Notes: generated from the letters alone by a model not told the origin. Positions 51,908 through 60,608 are shown, counted from the first letter of the stretch. The stretch: 64,000 nt of DNA from Myxococcales bacterium (GCA_020633435.1 JACKDP010000006.1:372001-436000), one strand, 5' to 3'. Made by a program: numbers and translations.

Positions 51908-54900
51908 CAGCGCGCGCTCCTCCAGTCGGCCACGATCCGGCGCCGCACCGCCTGCTCCTCGGCCTCCAGCCACAGCCGGAGGCGCCCGCCGCCATGGGCG
52001 CGGGTGTCGCTCAGCGCGTCCACGACGCGCTCCACGAGCAGGAACCGGTGCAGGCGGAAGTACCGCTGGGTCGTGAAGTTGTCTCGGAAAAGATCCAGGG
52101 ATTCCAAGGCCTTGTCAGCGGCCATCTCACGGGCGGAGACGGACCAGGCCCGGAGGGTGCCGAAGAGCGTCGAGGCCCCCTCGAAGCGGGCGATGGGGTC
52201 GAGGCCCGGGGTGTAGATGGCCTGCTCGATCTCGGCCAGGGTGCGCTCCGCGGCGGGCACGTCGCCCAGCAGCCGGAAGCCGTCCGCCACGAAGACCGCC
52301 ACCTTCACGGCCTCGCGGTGGCCGCGGCGCGCCACGTCCCGCAGGGCAAGCAGGAAGCGCTCGGCCTCGGAGCCCAGGCCGATGCGCCGCAGCGCCGCCA
52401 TCGCGGGCTCGACGGCCCGCAGGATCTCGGCGATGGACTCCATCTCCGGGATCTGGCGCATGAACAGCTCGATGAGCCCGTGGACGGCGGCCTCGTCCTC
52501 CAGGAGGGCGGCGGTGCGCAGCGTCGCGCCGATGACCGTGGCGCGGTGCCCGGGGATGTCGAGCTGCTCCAGGGCGATGAGGGCCGCGTCGCGGCTCTCG
52601 GCCATCAGGGCCTCGCGGCCGGTGGCGTCGGCCAGGGCCAGCGCGCCCTCGACCAGATCGGCGATGAGGTAGTCGTAGCCCAGGCCAGGCGCGCGCAGGG
52701 CCGCGGGGATGTCGTCGGCGTCGGCCGCCAGCAGGGCCAGGCGGGCCTCGACGCCGCTGTCGAGGCGGCGCGGCGGCGTCGCGCCCTCGGCCAGCCACAG
52801 GGACCGGCGGCGGGCGAAGTCGACCGCGCTCTGCTCGCGGCTGCTCAGCCCCTGCGTCGCCTCGGCCACGGCGCGCTCCCAGATGGGGCCGGGATCGTCG
52901 ACGCCCAGGCACTCCAGGCGGGCCAGGTACAGGCGCAGCAGGGCCCGGCCCGGCGGATCGAAGAGGGGCCGCAGCTCCTCGACGTCGTGGGCGAGGCCGC
53001 GGGCGCGGCTCATGTCGCCCGCCTGGGCGAAGCCGACGGCGAAGATGGCGCGGTAGAGCGTCGCCTGCAGATCGAGGTCGTCCAGATCGCCCTCGAGCCG
53101 CGCCCAGGCCGACGTCAGGGCGGCGCGCTGCAGGTCGGAGCCCGCCCCGGCCACGGCCTCCTCGCCCCCGAGGGCGAGGCCGAGCCGGACGAAGCGCGGC
53201 GCGTCGAAGGCCTCGCGCAGGCCGTCGCTGTTGAGGGCGCCCAGCAGCACCTCCTTGGCCCGGGTCAGGCCGAGCAGGTCGCCGGTGGCGCCGTGGAACG
53301 CGCGCAGGGCCAGCCAGGCGAGCCGGCGCGACGCGACGCCCTGCCGCTGGGCGAAGGCCTGGACCACGAGGGGCCCGAGGCCGTCCATGAGGGCGCCGTC
53401 GGCGGCGTCGCGGGCGGCGGCCGCGCCGAAGAGCGCGAGGGCGTCGGGGCCCGGGCGATCGGCCGTCGCGGCGGCCAGCATCACCTCGGGCAGGCGGGCG
53501 GCGGCGACCCCCTGGGCGGCCATGCGGCCGGTGATGAGCGCCTCCAGGGCGGCGCGGGCGCTGGCGGCGTCGTCGGCGTGGAAGGCGGCGGCCTCCAGGC
53601 AGAGCCCGGCGTCATCGGCGTCGCCGAGGTGCCCGAGGAGCTCCCCGAGCCGCTGCCAGGCGGCCGCGTCGGTCAGGCCGCCGGCCGCCACGCGGGTCTG
53701 CAGGGGCTCGGCCTCCAGCCGCCAGGCGCGGATCTGCTCGGCCTCGGTGGCCACCTCGCCAGCGACGGGCGCGACCGGCGCGACCGGCCGCGGTCGCTTG
53801 ACGCGGGGCTGCCGCGGCATGGGCGGCGGGCGCTTCGCGGCGCGGGTCGGGGTGAGCGTCCGGTCCAGGTGGAAGGCCGGGATGGCAAAAACAGCCTGCT
53901 CCAGCAGGGCGTCCAGCGTGGCGCGGTGGTCGAGGGCGATGTAGTCGACGAGGTCGCGCAGCGGGGCCTCGGGGGCGGGGCCGATGCGCAGGATGGAGGG
54001 CCCGTCGCCGGTCGCCTGGACGACGGCCAGGCCGCCCTCGGGGGGCTGCAGCACCGCGCGCAGGGCCTCGATGCGCATGGGCGGCATCAGCCGCTGGCCC
54101 GCGGGGACGAAGATGCGCTCGGCGCCCGGCACCCGCACATAGCCCGGCGAGCGCAGCAGGCCGGCCAGGCGGTCGGCGATGCCCTCGTCCTCGGCGCCGC
54201 TGCGCAGCCGCACCACGTACTGCACCCCGGCCTCGCCGTAGAGGCGGGCGAGCGTCACGGCCCCCAGGCCCTCCAGCGGCGTGGCCTCCAGGAGCGGCTG
54301 CAGCGCGGGCAGCTCGTCGGGGCGCAGCACCCAGAGGGACGCCGGCCGCGGTCGGTCCAGCTCGAGGCGCAGGGCCACGGTGAAGCGGACGGGCTCGCTC
54401 TCTGAGGCCGAAAGCGTTGCGATGGGCGCCGGGAGCGCCGCGTCGGTCAGGGCGAGCAGGCCTCGCTCCTGGCCGCGGGCCGGGACGAGCGTCCACGGGC
54501 CGGCCGCGTCCACCAGCGCGCCGGCCTCCCCCAGCCGGGCGGCGGCGGCGTCGGCGAGGGGGTGCTGGAAGCTCCAGGCCACCCAGAGCGACGTGCTCCG
54601 GTGGCGGGCGTAGGCCCGCACGGGCTCGTCACCGTCCCGCGCGCGGAGCAGCAGGTACAGCGGGGGCTGCGCCACCCGGATGCCGAGCGTGAGGCCCCCG
54701 GGCCCCGTCCACTGGGTCAGCGTCGCGTCGCCGCGGCCCAGGCGCAGCAGCCGCTCGACCGTCCGCGTCGCCGCGGGATCGGCGGCGGGGACGACGAAGA
54801 GGGCGTCGTCCGGGACCTCGTCATGGGGCGCCGGGACCGGTCGCAGGGCCTCCAGCAGGTGCGCGGCGCGCCTCGCCGGCGCCAGGGCCCGCGGGTCGAC

Positions 54901-55089
54901 GTCCTCCAGCCCGACGCCCGCGGCGTCGGCAGCCTCCGACGAAAAGCCTTCGGAAACCAGCAGATAGCTGCCACTAGCCGGGTCGTCGAGCGCCCACCAC
55001 GGCGCGTCCGCCAGCCCCGGCAGCGCCGCCAGCAAGGCGTCCAGCCGGGCCAGGTCGGCGGCGGCCCCGTGGAGGCGCAGCCCCTTCAC
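51907..55089 (-). CDS. Large uncharacterised protein of the FtsH-MoxR operon (1060 aa)
   Basis: Starts with GTG at 55087-55089, overlapping the stop of the 86-residue gene as GTGA. Residues 1-390 are mixed alpha/beta with three or four similar-looking segments (ADLARLDALLAALPGLADAP; LWVAWSFQHPLADAAAARLG; LWVLRPDELPALQPLLEATP), suggesting internal duplication. A basic Pro/Arg linker (RPPPMPRQPRVKRPRPVAP) at about 420-440 separates them. The rest is about 600 residues of helical, TPR-like repeats (LTDAAAWQRLGELLGHLGDA, ARGLAHDVEELRPLFDPPGR, AERTLAEIEQAIYTPGLDP). No catalytic motif or membrane segment is visible. It is probably a large scaffold or client-recognition subunit linking the protease and the MoxR/vWA pair; this is inference from context. 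Confidence 0.7.
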   Translation of the reverse strand: MKGLRLHGAAADLARLDALLAALPGLADAPWWALDDPASGSYLLVSEGFSSEAADAAGVGLEDVDPRALAPARRAAHLLEALRPVPAPHDEVPDDALFVVPAADPAATRTVERLLRLGRGDATLTQWTGPGGLTLGIRVAQPPLYLLLRARDGDEPVRAYARHRSTSLWVAWSFQHPLADAAAARLGEAGALVDAAGPWTLVPARGQERGLLALTDAALPAPIATLSASESEPVRFTVALRLELDRPRPASLWVLRPDELPALQPLLEATPLEGLGAVTLARLYGEAGVQYVVRLRSGAEDEGIADRLAGLLRSPGYVRVPGAERIFVPAGQRLMPPMRIEALRAVLQPPEGGLAVVQATGDGPSILRIGPAPEAPLRDLVDYIALDHRATLDALLEQAVFAIPAFHLDRTLTPTRAAKRPPPMPRQPRVKRPRPVAPVAPVAGEVATEAEQIRAWRLEAEPLQTRVAAGGLTDAAAWQRLGELLGHLGDADDAGLCLEAAAFHADDAASARAALEALITGRMAAQGVAAARLPEVMLAAATADRPGPDALALFGAAAARDAADGALMDGLGPLVVQAFAQRQGVASRRLAWLALRAFHGATGDLLGLTRAKEVLLGALNSDGLREAFDAPRFVRLGLALGGEEAVAGAGSDLQRAALTSAWARLEGDLDDLDLQATLYRAIFAVGFAQAGDMSRARGLAHDVEELRPLFDPPGRALLRLYLARLECLGVDDPGPIWERAVAEATQGLSSREQSAVDFARRRSLWLAEGATPPRRLDSGVEARLALLAADADDIPAALRAPGLGYDYLIADLVEGALALADATGREALMAESRDAALIALEQLDIPGHRATVIGATLRTAALLEDEAAVHGLIELFMRQIPEMESIAEILRAVEPAMAALRRIGLGSEAERFLLALRDVARRGHREAVKVAVFVADGFRLLGDVPAAERTLAEIEQAIYTPGLDPIARFEGASTLFGTLRAWSVSAREMAADKALESLDLFRDNFTTQRYFRLHRFLLVERVVDALSDTRAHGGGRLRLWLEAEEQAVRRRIVADWRSAR

Positions 55090-55346
55090 CCCTCGCCCAC
55101 CTTCTCGGCCGCGCGCTCGCCGGCCACCTGCCCCACCGGCTGGCCGGCCCCCGCCTTGCCGATGCGCTCGACCTCGACGCTGTCGGCCAGCGTGCCAAGC
55201 GGCACCCCCAGCAGCGACTCCACCCAGGCGCGGTGATCGCGCTCGTGCTCGTGCGGGAGGGCGTCGTCCTCGGACTCGTAGTGGATGACGAGCACGCGCT
55301 CGCCCGTGCGCGGATCGTGGCGCAGCTTCAGCGTGACCTCGGCCAT
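55086..55346 (-). CDS. Small uncharacterised protein of the FtsH-MoxR operon (86 aa)
   Basis: 86 residues. GGAGG precedes the ATG at 55344-55346, 13 bases after the FtsH-like gene stop. The N-terminus is a beta-hairpin-like, ubiquitin/YukD-sized segment (EVTLKLRHDP, then RVLVIHYESEDDALPHEHE), followed by a helix (DHRAWVESLLG) and a flexible tail. The EHERDHR stretch might bind metal but is not a known motif. It matches in size and place the small accessory proteins recalled for FtsH-vWA-MoxR systems; this could not be verified here. Its stop overlaps the 1060-residue gene start. Confidence 0.7.
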   Translation of the reverse strand: MAEVTLKLRHDPRTGERVLVIHYESEDDALPHEHERDHRAWVESLLGVPLGTLADSVEVERIGKAGAGQPVGQVAGERAAEKVGEG

Positions 55347-55359
55347 GGCTCCTCCGTGT

Positions 55360-57438
55360 TCACCGCCCGAGCGCGCCGTGCAGCGCGGGGCCTTCGAGCA
55401 CCTTCTCGATCAGCAGCGCGTCGACGAGGGCCGCGTGCAGGGCGGCGTGCTCCGCCAGCAGCGCGTCGGCGCGCTGCAGCTCCGCCGTGATGAGGGCGTC
55501 GATCTCGGCGTCCACCCGCGCCCGGCGGGCCTCGCTCTCGGCCTCCTGATCCAGCGACGCCCGCACCCCCGCCGACGACATGCCGTAGTCCACCACCATC
55601 GAGCGGGCGATGCTGGTGACCTGCTTCAGGTCGGCGTAGGCCCCGATGGAGACGTCGCCCAGCACCCGCCGCTCGGCGGCGTAGCCCCCGAGGCCGACGC
55701 AGATCTCGGCCCGCATCTCGGCGCTCGTGATGGCGTAGGGCCGGGCGCGGGCCGCCCGCAGCACGTAGCCCAGCGCGCCCTCCATGTCGGCCGTGATGGA
55801 GATGCGCTCGGGCGGCGTGGCCCCGGGCAGCAGGCTCGCCAGCAGGGCGTGGCCGGCCTCGTGCACCGCGATCACGCGCTCCTCCTGGGTCGAGAGCACC
55901 ACCGGCCGGCGCGACCGCCGCTCCAGCGCGCGATCGACGTCCTCGGTCGTGAAGGTGGCGTCGCCGGTGCGCAGCGCCTGCCGCTTCAAGGCGCGGCAGA
56001 CGGCGTAGAGGTGGTCGCCCGTGTAGGGCAGGCCCTGCGTCCGGTCGGCCAGGCCCTCGGTGCGCCGGACGAGGTGGTCGATGAGGCCCGGCGCGAGCCC
56101 GAGGCCGAGCTTGCGGTCATAAATGCCAATGATCGCGCGGCGATCCGCGGGCTCCGGGGCGGGGATCTCGATGAGGAACTCGAAGCGGCCAGGCCGCAGG
56201 AGCGCGCCGTCCACCGACTCCAGGAAGTTGGTCGTGCCCACCACGAAGACCATCTCGTTGCGCCGGAAGCCGTCCATCTCGGTAAGGAGCTGGTTGACCA
56301 TGGAGTGCTCGACGCCCGAGCCGGAGTAGGTGCCGCGGCGCTGGGCGAAGGCGTCCAGCTCGTCGAAGACGATGACCGCCGGGGCCGCCGCGCGGGCCTG
56401 CCGGAAGATGCGCCGCAGGTTCTGCTCGCTCTCCCCCACCCACTTGCTCTTGAGCTCCGGCCCGCTCACCACCAGCACGGTGGCGTCCAGCGCCGTCGCC
56501 AGGGCCTTGGCGAACCACGTCTTCCCGGTGCCCGGGGGGCCATGGAAGATGATGCCGCGGGGCAGCAGGGCCTCGAGCTGATCGATGTCCTCCACCGCGT
56601 CCAGGGCGTCGCGGCGCCGCACCAGGTCGATGATCTCTTCGCGGAGGCGCTGCTTGACCTCGGGGTAGCCGCCCACGTCGCGCTCGAGATCCACCTGCGG
56701 CAGATCCACGCCGTCCGTCGCCGTCTGCTGGCGGATGAGGCGGTAGATGGCGGCCACCTGGTCGCGGCCGGGCATGGCCTCGCGGCGCAGGGCGAGCTGG
56801 CCCAGCAGCTTGCGGCAGCGCACCGGGTTCTGGCCCGACAGGTACTTGTAGAGGCCAAACGGGTCGAAGGCGTCGGCGCGGATGGCCTGGGCCTCGCGCC
56901 GCGTGATGAGGCGCGGCAGGGCGTCGCGGGGCACCCCGACGACCGTGCGCACGGCGCCGAAGACCTGCTCGATGACGCGGGGCAGCGGGAAGCTGGGGTC
57001 GCGGAAGCCGAGCAGCAGCGCCTCCGGGTTCTCGTAGAGCAGCGGGATGATCTCCCGCGCCTCGAAGGTGAGGCCGGTGTGGGTGGTGGCCAGCACGTCG
57101 AGGTGGGGCAGCACCAGCAGCAGGCGCTCCACCGACCCGCGGATGGCGTCCGTCAGGTGGGCCAGCGTGTTGGCCAGGCCGCTGCGGCCGGCCTCCTCCT
57201 CGTTGCGGGGCCGCCCGTCGATGAGCTGGATCTTCGGGGCGTCGGGCAGCTTGCGCAGGCGGTTGCGGACGGCCAGGTAGAGGTGCAGCGCGAGCTCCTT
57301 GTCGCACTCCACCAGCACGCTCGTCCCCTGCCGCAGGCGCGCCTCGATGAACGCGATGTCCTCGGCGCAGGCCGCCTCGACGGCCTGGTCCACCGTGATG
57401 TCGGTGGGGAGAGAATCGACTGTCAGCGTGCGGCGCAA
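55360..57438 (-). CDS. FtsH-like AAA+ zinc metalloprotease without transmembrane segments
   Basis: 692 residues starting with TTG at 57436-57438. The AAA+ module has HGPPGTGKT (299-307), VIVFDELDAF (355-364) and the SRH arginines in LLRPGRFE (near 415-418). The C-terminal M41 protease has HEAGH (526-530) and the third-ligand region GDVSIGAYADL (near 595-604), so ATPase and peptidase sites both look active. The usual FtsH N-terminus (two membrane helices and a periplasmic loop) is replaced by about 240 soluble residues (QGTSVLVECDKELALHLYLA, then LLLVLPHLDVLATTHTGLTF). That part looks like a degenerate NTPase-like fold, so the enzyme is probably cytosolic. It is the likely effector or switch protease of the operon. 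It starts four bases after the preceding stop. Confidence 0.93.
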   Translation of the reverse strand: MRRTLTVDSLPTDITVDQAVEAACAEDIAFIEARLRQGTSVLVECDKELALHLYLAVRNRLRKLPDAPKIQLIDGRPRNEEEAGRSGLANTLAHLTDAIRGSVERLLLVLPHLDVLATTHTGLTFEAREIIPLLYENPEALLLGFRDPSFPLPRVIEQVFGAVRTVVGVPRDALPRLITRREAQAIRADAFDPFGLYKYLSGQNPVRCRKLLGQLALRREAMPGRDQVAAIYRLIRQQTATDGVDLPQVDLERDVGGYPEVKQRLREEIIDLVRRRDALDAVEDIDQLEALLPRGIIFHGPPGTGKTWFAKALATALDATVLVVSGPELKSKWVGESEQNLRRIFRQARAAAPAVIVFDELDAFAQRRGTYSGSGVEHSMVNQLLTEMDGFRRNEMVFVVGTTNFLESVDGALLRPGRFEFLIEIPAPEPADRRAIIGIYDRKLGLGLAPGLIDHLVRRTEGLADRTQGLPYTGDHLYAVCRALKRQALRTGDATFTTEDVDRALERRSRRPVVLSTQEERVIAVHEAGHALLASLLPGATPPERISITADMEGALGYVLRAARARPYAITSAEMRAEICVGLGGYAAERRVLGDVSIGAYADLKQVTSIARSMVVDYGMSSAGVRASLDQEAESEARRARVDAEIDALITAELQRADALLAEHAALHAALVDALLIEKVLEGPALHGALGR

Positions 57439-57442
57439 GGGC

Positions 57443-57985
57443 TCAGACCTTCACCTTGATCGTGAGCTCGAGCTGGCCCTGCTCGTCCACCCGCTCGTCG
57501 ATGCTGCTCACCTCGCCGAGGCGGGCGGCCTTCTGCTTGAGGGCCTCGACGTAGACGCCCTGGATGACCTCCGCCAGCCGGCCCTGCAGGTCGGCCTCGG
57601 CGCGGTCCAGCCGGCGGGCCAGCTCGCTGGACAGGGCGGCCTGGGCGCGCTCCTCGCTGCGCGCCAGGGCCCGGACGGCCTCGTCGCGGTCGTCCCCGAC
57701 GCCGCGCACGTCGCGGCTGCCCTCGACGCCCATGCGGATGCTGCGGCCGTCCTTCGCCAGGCGGGCCTCCACGCCATCGATGACCTGGACGAGCTCGCCA
57801 TCCCCGGCCGGCGTCCAGCCGTCCGCGCAGAGGGCGTCGCGCAGGAGCGCCGTCATCTCGCCCTCGGACAGGATGCCCAGCAGATCCACCGCCAGCTCCA
57901 GGCGGTCGGCGGCCGTCACGCTCCCGCGCTCCGTCACCCGGGTGACCGTCTGGGTGCGCCAGCGGATGCTGTAGCCTCGGCTCAT
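57443..57985 (-). CDS. Uncharacterised coiled-coil protein of the FtsH-MoxR operon (180 aa)
   Basis: 180 residues. GAGGAGG is four to five bases before the ATG at 57983-57985, and the gene begins nine bases after the previous stop. The N-half is a compact alpha/beta unit (SIRWRTQTVTRVTERGSVT, then LLGILSEGEMTALLRDALCA, then VEARLAKDGRSIRMGVEG). The second half is a long charged helix, probably coiled coil (ERAQAALSSELARRLDRAEA, then VYVEALKQKAARLGEVSS), and a beta-rich C-terminal strand (LELTIKVKV). No enzyme motif. It may oligomerise and deliver substrates to the FtsH-like protease encoded four bases downstream. Confidence 0.75.
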   Translation of the reverse strand: MSRGYSIRWRTQTVTRVTERGSVTAADRLELAVDLLGILSEGEMTALLRDALCADGWTPAGDGELVQVIDGVEARLAKDGRSIRMGVEGSRDVRGVGDDRDEAVRALARSEERAQAALSSELARRLDRAEADLQGRLAEVIQGVYVEALKQKAARLGEVSSIDERVDEQGQLELTIKVKV

Positions 57986-57994
57986 GACCCCTCC

Positions 57995-59386
57995 TCAGCC
58001 GATCACGCCGCCCGCGGTGCGCCGAGCCGCGGAGAGCGCGGCCAGGATCTCGGGCGTGAGGTGCGCTGCGTACTCTGCCAGATAGAGCTGCGCCTCGGCA
58101 TGCCTCTCGTCGCCATACCGCACCTGGGCCATGGCGTCGCGGTGCTGCGCCAGCGCCTCGCCCAGGCCGTAGAGGCGCACGCCGGCGTCGCGGCCCTCGT
58201 CCCGGGGCACCTGCCGGGCCTGGAAGCGGTCGCGCAGGCGCCCGGGCGGCACGAGGGCGAGCAGCTCGGCGGTGATCTGGAGCAGCGCCGTCGCCAGGTC
58301 GAGGCGCTGCCCCGCGTCGAGGGCGCGCAGCCAGAGGCCGAGGACGGTCGCCACCGAGGCCACCGCGCGCGCCGGCGCCGCCTCACCGAGGATGCCCTGG
58401 AGCCGGCGCCGCCACGCGGACGCGAGGGGCCCCTGCCAGCACTCCACCACCCGCACGGCGCGGGGCTCGAGCAGGCGGCCGAGCTCGCCGGCCGTGCTCG
58501 GGGCCAGGTCGGACAGGGCCAGCAGCGGGGACGCCCGGTAGAGCCGCCCCAGCACCTCCTCCTCGGCGCCGCCGAGGCCCTGGTTCACGAGGCCCGGGGC
58601 GACCTGCAGCAGGAAGAGCCAGTCCCCCACCTCGGTGTCGGCCACCTGCAGCCAGCGCCGGACGATGCGGCGCCGCTCGCGCTCCCCGCTGCGCTGCAAG
58701 GCGGGCAGCTCCACGACGCCATGGGCCCAGAGGCGGGTGGTGCCGGCCGACCAGGCGAGCTGGAAGTCGCCGACGAGGGCGGCGTCCCACAGGCAGCCGC
58801 GCACCCGCTGGCCGTCGCGCAGCACCGTCCGCGGCTGGTGGCCGCCGGCCCGCAACAGCGCGGCCAGCGCGAGGCGGGCGATGCGGTGGCCGCCGGCCTC
58901 CAGGACGGAGAGCGAGGGCCGCGCCGACTCGGCCAGGGCGGCCTGGCCCGTGGCCGTGGGCTGGAAGCGCTCGCCGCGCAGGAGCGCCTCCAGGAAGGCC
59001 AGCCGCTCCGCGTCCGCGGGCCCGGGGCGGCGGTCCTCGCCATAGGACAACCCCCGGATCTCGCTCAGGTTTCCGGGCGAATCGGCGCCCAGCAGCAGCG
59101 ACTCCCCGGCGCCCGGGAAGAGCTCGACGGGCTGGGCGCCACCGGCCGGGGCGTTGCCGCGGGCCACGGGCAGGTCCCCCGCCTCGGCCTGGAGGGCGGC
59201 GACGGCCTCCTCGGCGGCGGGCAGCAGGACGACGAGGCCCTCGGCCCCGACACGCCGCGCCTGGGCGACCAGGGCCCGGGCGTCGAAGGCCGCGCCCGCG
59301 GATCCCAGCTCGATGGCCAGCTGGCGGCCGGCCCCCGCCGCGCGGGTCAGCGGGAAGACCCGCCGCACGAAGACGTCGGCGCTCAT
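57995..59386 (-). CDS. Uncharacterised protein of the FtsH-MoxR operon (463 aa)
   Basis: 463 residues. The ATG at 59384-59386 overlaps the stop of the beta-propeller lipoprotein gene as ATGA. The N-terminal 110 residues are alpha/beta (VFVRRVFPLTRAAGAGRQLA, then GLVVLLPAAEEAVAALQAE, then VELFPGAGESLLLGADSPGN) and the remainder is mostly helical (FLEALLRGERFQPTATGQA, then DLATALLQITAELLALVPPG). No signal peptide or catalytic motif. Translational coupling to an exported lipoprotein is notable, since this product appears cytosolic. Possibly a regulatory subunit of the system; no family can be named with confidence. Confidence 0.7.
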   Translation of the reverse strand: MSADVFVRRVFPLTRAAGAGRQLAIELGSAGAAFDARALVAQARRVGAEGLVVLLPAAEEAVAALQAEAGDLPVARGNAPAGGAQPVELFPGAGESLLLGADSPGNLSEIRGLSYGEDRRPGPADAERLAFLEALLRGERFQPTATGQAALAESARPSLSVLEAGGHRIARLALAALLRAGGHQPRTVLRDGQRVRGCLWDAALVGDFQLAWSAGTTRLWAHGVVELPALQRSGERERRRIVRRWLQVADTEVGDWLFLLQVAPGLVNQGLGGAEEEVLGRLYRASPLLALSDLAPSTAGELGRLLEPRAVRVVECWQGPLASAWRRRLQGILGEAAPARAVASVATVLGLWLRALDAGQRLDLATALLQITAELLALVPPGRLRDRFQARQVPRDEGRDAGVRLYGLGEALAQHRDAMAQVRYGDERHAEAQLYLAEYAAHLTPEILAALSAARRTAGGVIG

Positions 59387-60522
59387 GGGCCCGCGTCTCC
59401 CGCCGCCCCGGCGTCGTCCGTGGTCGGGCAGACCAGCTCGAAGACCTGCACGGCGTCGTCCCGGGCGACGGCGAAGCGCGCGCCGTCCACCTGCACCCGC
59501 CGGACGGGGGCGGCCGTCGGGGCGCGCAGCCAGACGCGTGGGGCGGCCGGCTGCCGCAGATCGACGAGGGCGACCTCCCCTTCGCTCGTCGCCACGACGC
59601 CCCGATCGGGGGCCAGCAGCCCCACGCCCACCGTCGAGCCGGCCAGCAGGAAGGTGGCGTCGCGCCGGGGCCCCGCGGGCGCGAGCGTCACCACGCTGGC
59701 GCCAGCCGGCCCCTCGGCCAGCAGCACGCGGTCGCCGCGGATGGCCACGCCGACGGCCCGACCGCTGGTGTCGAGGAGGGCGTCCCGGCGCAGGACGGGG
59801 CCCGTCGGGGTGAGGTCGAGGAGCGCGAGCCCGGCCAGGCCATCGGCGACGGCCAGGACCGCCCCGGCCCGGGCCACGGCCTGGGCCCGGCCGCGGGTGT
59901 CGGCCCGCCCGATCCGCGACGGATCCGACCAGTCGCCTGGCTGCACCACCTCGACGCCCTTGGCGTAGGACGCCACGACCACGCGCCCGCCCTGGTAGAC
60001 GACGCCCTCGATCTGGTCCGCGGCGCGCCAGGCCGCGCCGACCGGGGCCCCGCTGCCGCGCTCCAGGGCCCGGACGACGCCCGCGGCCTCCCCGATGACG
60101 ACGCGATCCGCCGCGACGGCCAGGTGGTCCACCGCGCCCTCGTCGCCCTCCGGGTGCCGGGCGAGGCGGAGCACGGGCGGCGCCGGGAAGCCGGCCAGAT
60201 CCCAGACCTCCAGCCCGGCGGCGCCCAGCCCGATGTAGAGCTCGTCCCCCGCGAGCGCGAGGGCGGTGGGGCCGCTGGCGACGGGGATGGGATCGCCCGC
60301 GATGAGCAGCGCGCCCTCCGGGCGGCCGATGACGCAGCGGCCGGCCTCGCACACGGCGGTGGTGCAGGGGTCGTCATCCTCGCAGTCCAGGGCGCCGTCG
60401 CAGCCCGGGCCCGCGTCGGTCGGGGCGGCGTCCGCGGGCTGGGCGTCGACGGGATCGGCGCCCGAGGGGGTGCAGCCCGCCGGGGCGGCCAGGACGAGCA
60501 GGGCGAGGAGGTGGCGTCTCAA
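59383..60522 (-). CDS. Beta-propeller-like lipoprotein heading the FtsH-MoxR operon
   Basis: 379 residues from a TTG at 60520-60522. The lipoprotein signal ends APAGC (Cys17). A short Asp/Ala/Pro linker carries one small Cys cluster (DDDPCTTAVCEAGRCVIG). From about residue 75 there are six or more repeats of about 45 residues with strand patterns such as PTALALAGDELYIGLGAAGL, then HLAVAADRVVIGEAAGVVRA, then GVAIRGDRVLLAEGPAGASV. This is the LVIVD / PQQ-like propeller style. It is probably tethered in the outer or inner membrane facing outward and may sense an envelope ligand for the operon. No ribosome site; a TATACT box lies about 10 bases upstream, so the mRNA may be leaderless. Confidence 0.75.
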   Translation of the reverse strand: MRRHLLALLVLAAPAGCTPSGADPVDAQPADAAPTDAGPGCDGALDCEDDDPCTTAVCEAGRCVIGRPEGALLIAGDPIPVASGPTALALAGDELYIGLGAAGLEVWDLAGFPAPPVLRLARHPEGDEGAVDHLAVAADRVVIGEAAGVVRALERGSGAPVGAAWRAADQIEGVVYQGGRVVVASYAKGVEVVQPGDWSDPSRIGRADTRGRAQAVARAGAVLAVADGLAGLALLDLTPTGPVLRRDALLDTSGRAVGVAIRGDRVLLAEGPAGASVVTLAPAGPRRDATFLLAGSTVGVGLLAPDRGVVATSEGEVALVDLRQPAAPRVWLRAPTAAPVRRVQVDGARFAVARDDAVQVFELVCPTTDDAGAAGDAGP

Positions 60523-60531
60523 GGCTCGCGG

Positions 60532-60560
60532 AGTATAGCGGCGCCCGAAGCCCGCTCGAA
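60532..60560 (-). promoter_or_regulatory. Promoter of the FtsH-vWA-MoxR operon, probably leaderless
   Basis: On the minus strand TATACT (60532-60537, five of six) is preceded 17 bases earlier by a weak TTCGAG (60555-60560). The predicted transcript start is within a few bases of the TTG start codon at 60522, and no Shine-Dalgarno sequence is present. It lies back to back with the promoter at 60609-60637. Confidence 0.4.
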
Positions 60561-60608
60561 AGCGCCCCGACCGGGCCGACGGGGCCCCTGGGCGGGGGTG
60601 AACAGGTG

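Noticed and set aside
48103..54405. Two long plus-strand open frames (about 900 codons each) opposite the TPR, vWA-like, MoxR and 1060-residue genes.
   Set aside because: The minus strand carries intact ATPase motifs and coupled starts; the plus frames are low-complexity shadows.
57299..59968. A plus-strand open frame of about 890 codons opposite the FtsH-operon genes.
   Set aside because: No motif and wrong strand for the tight operon.
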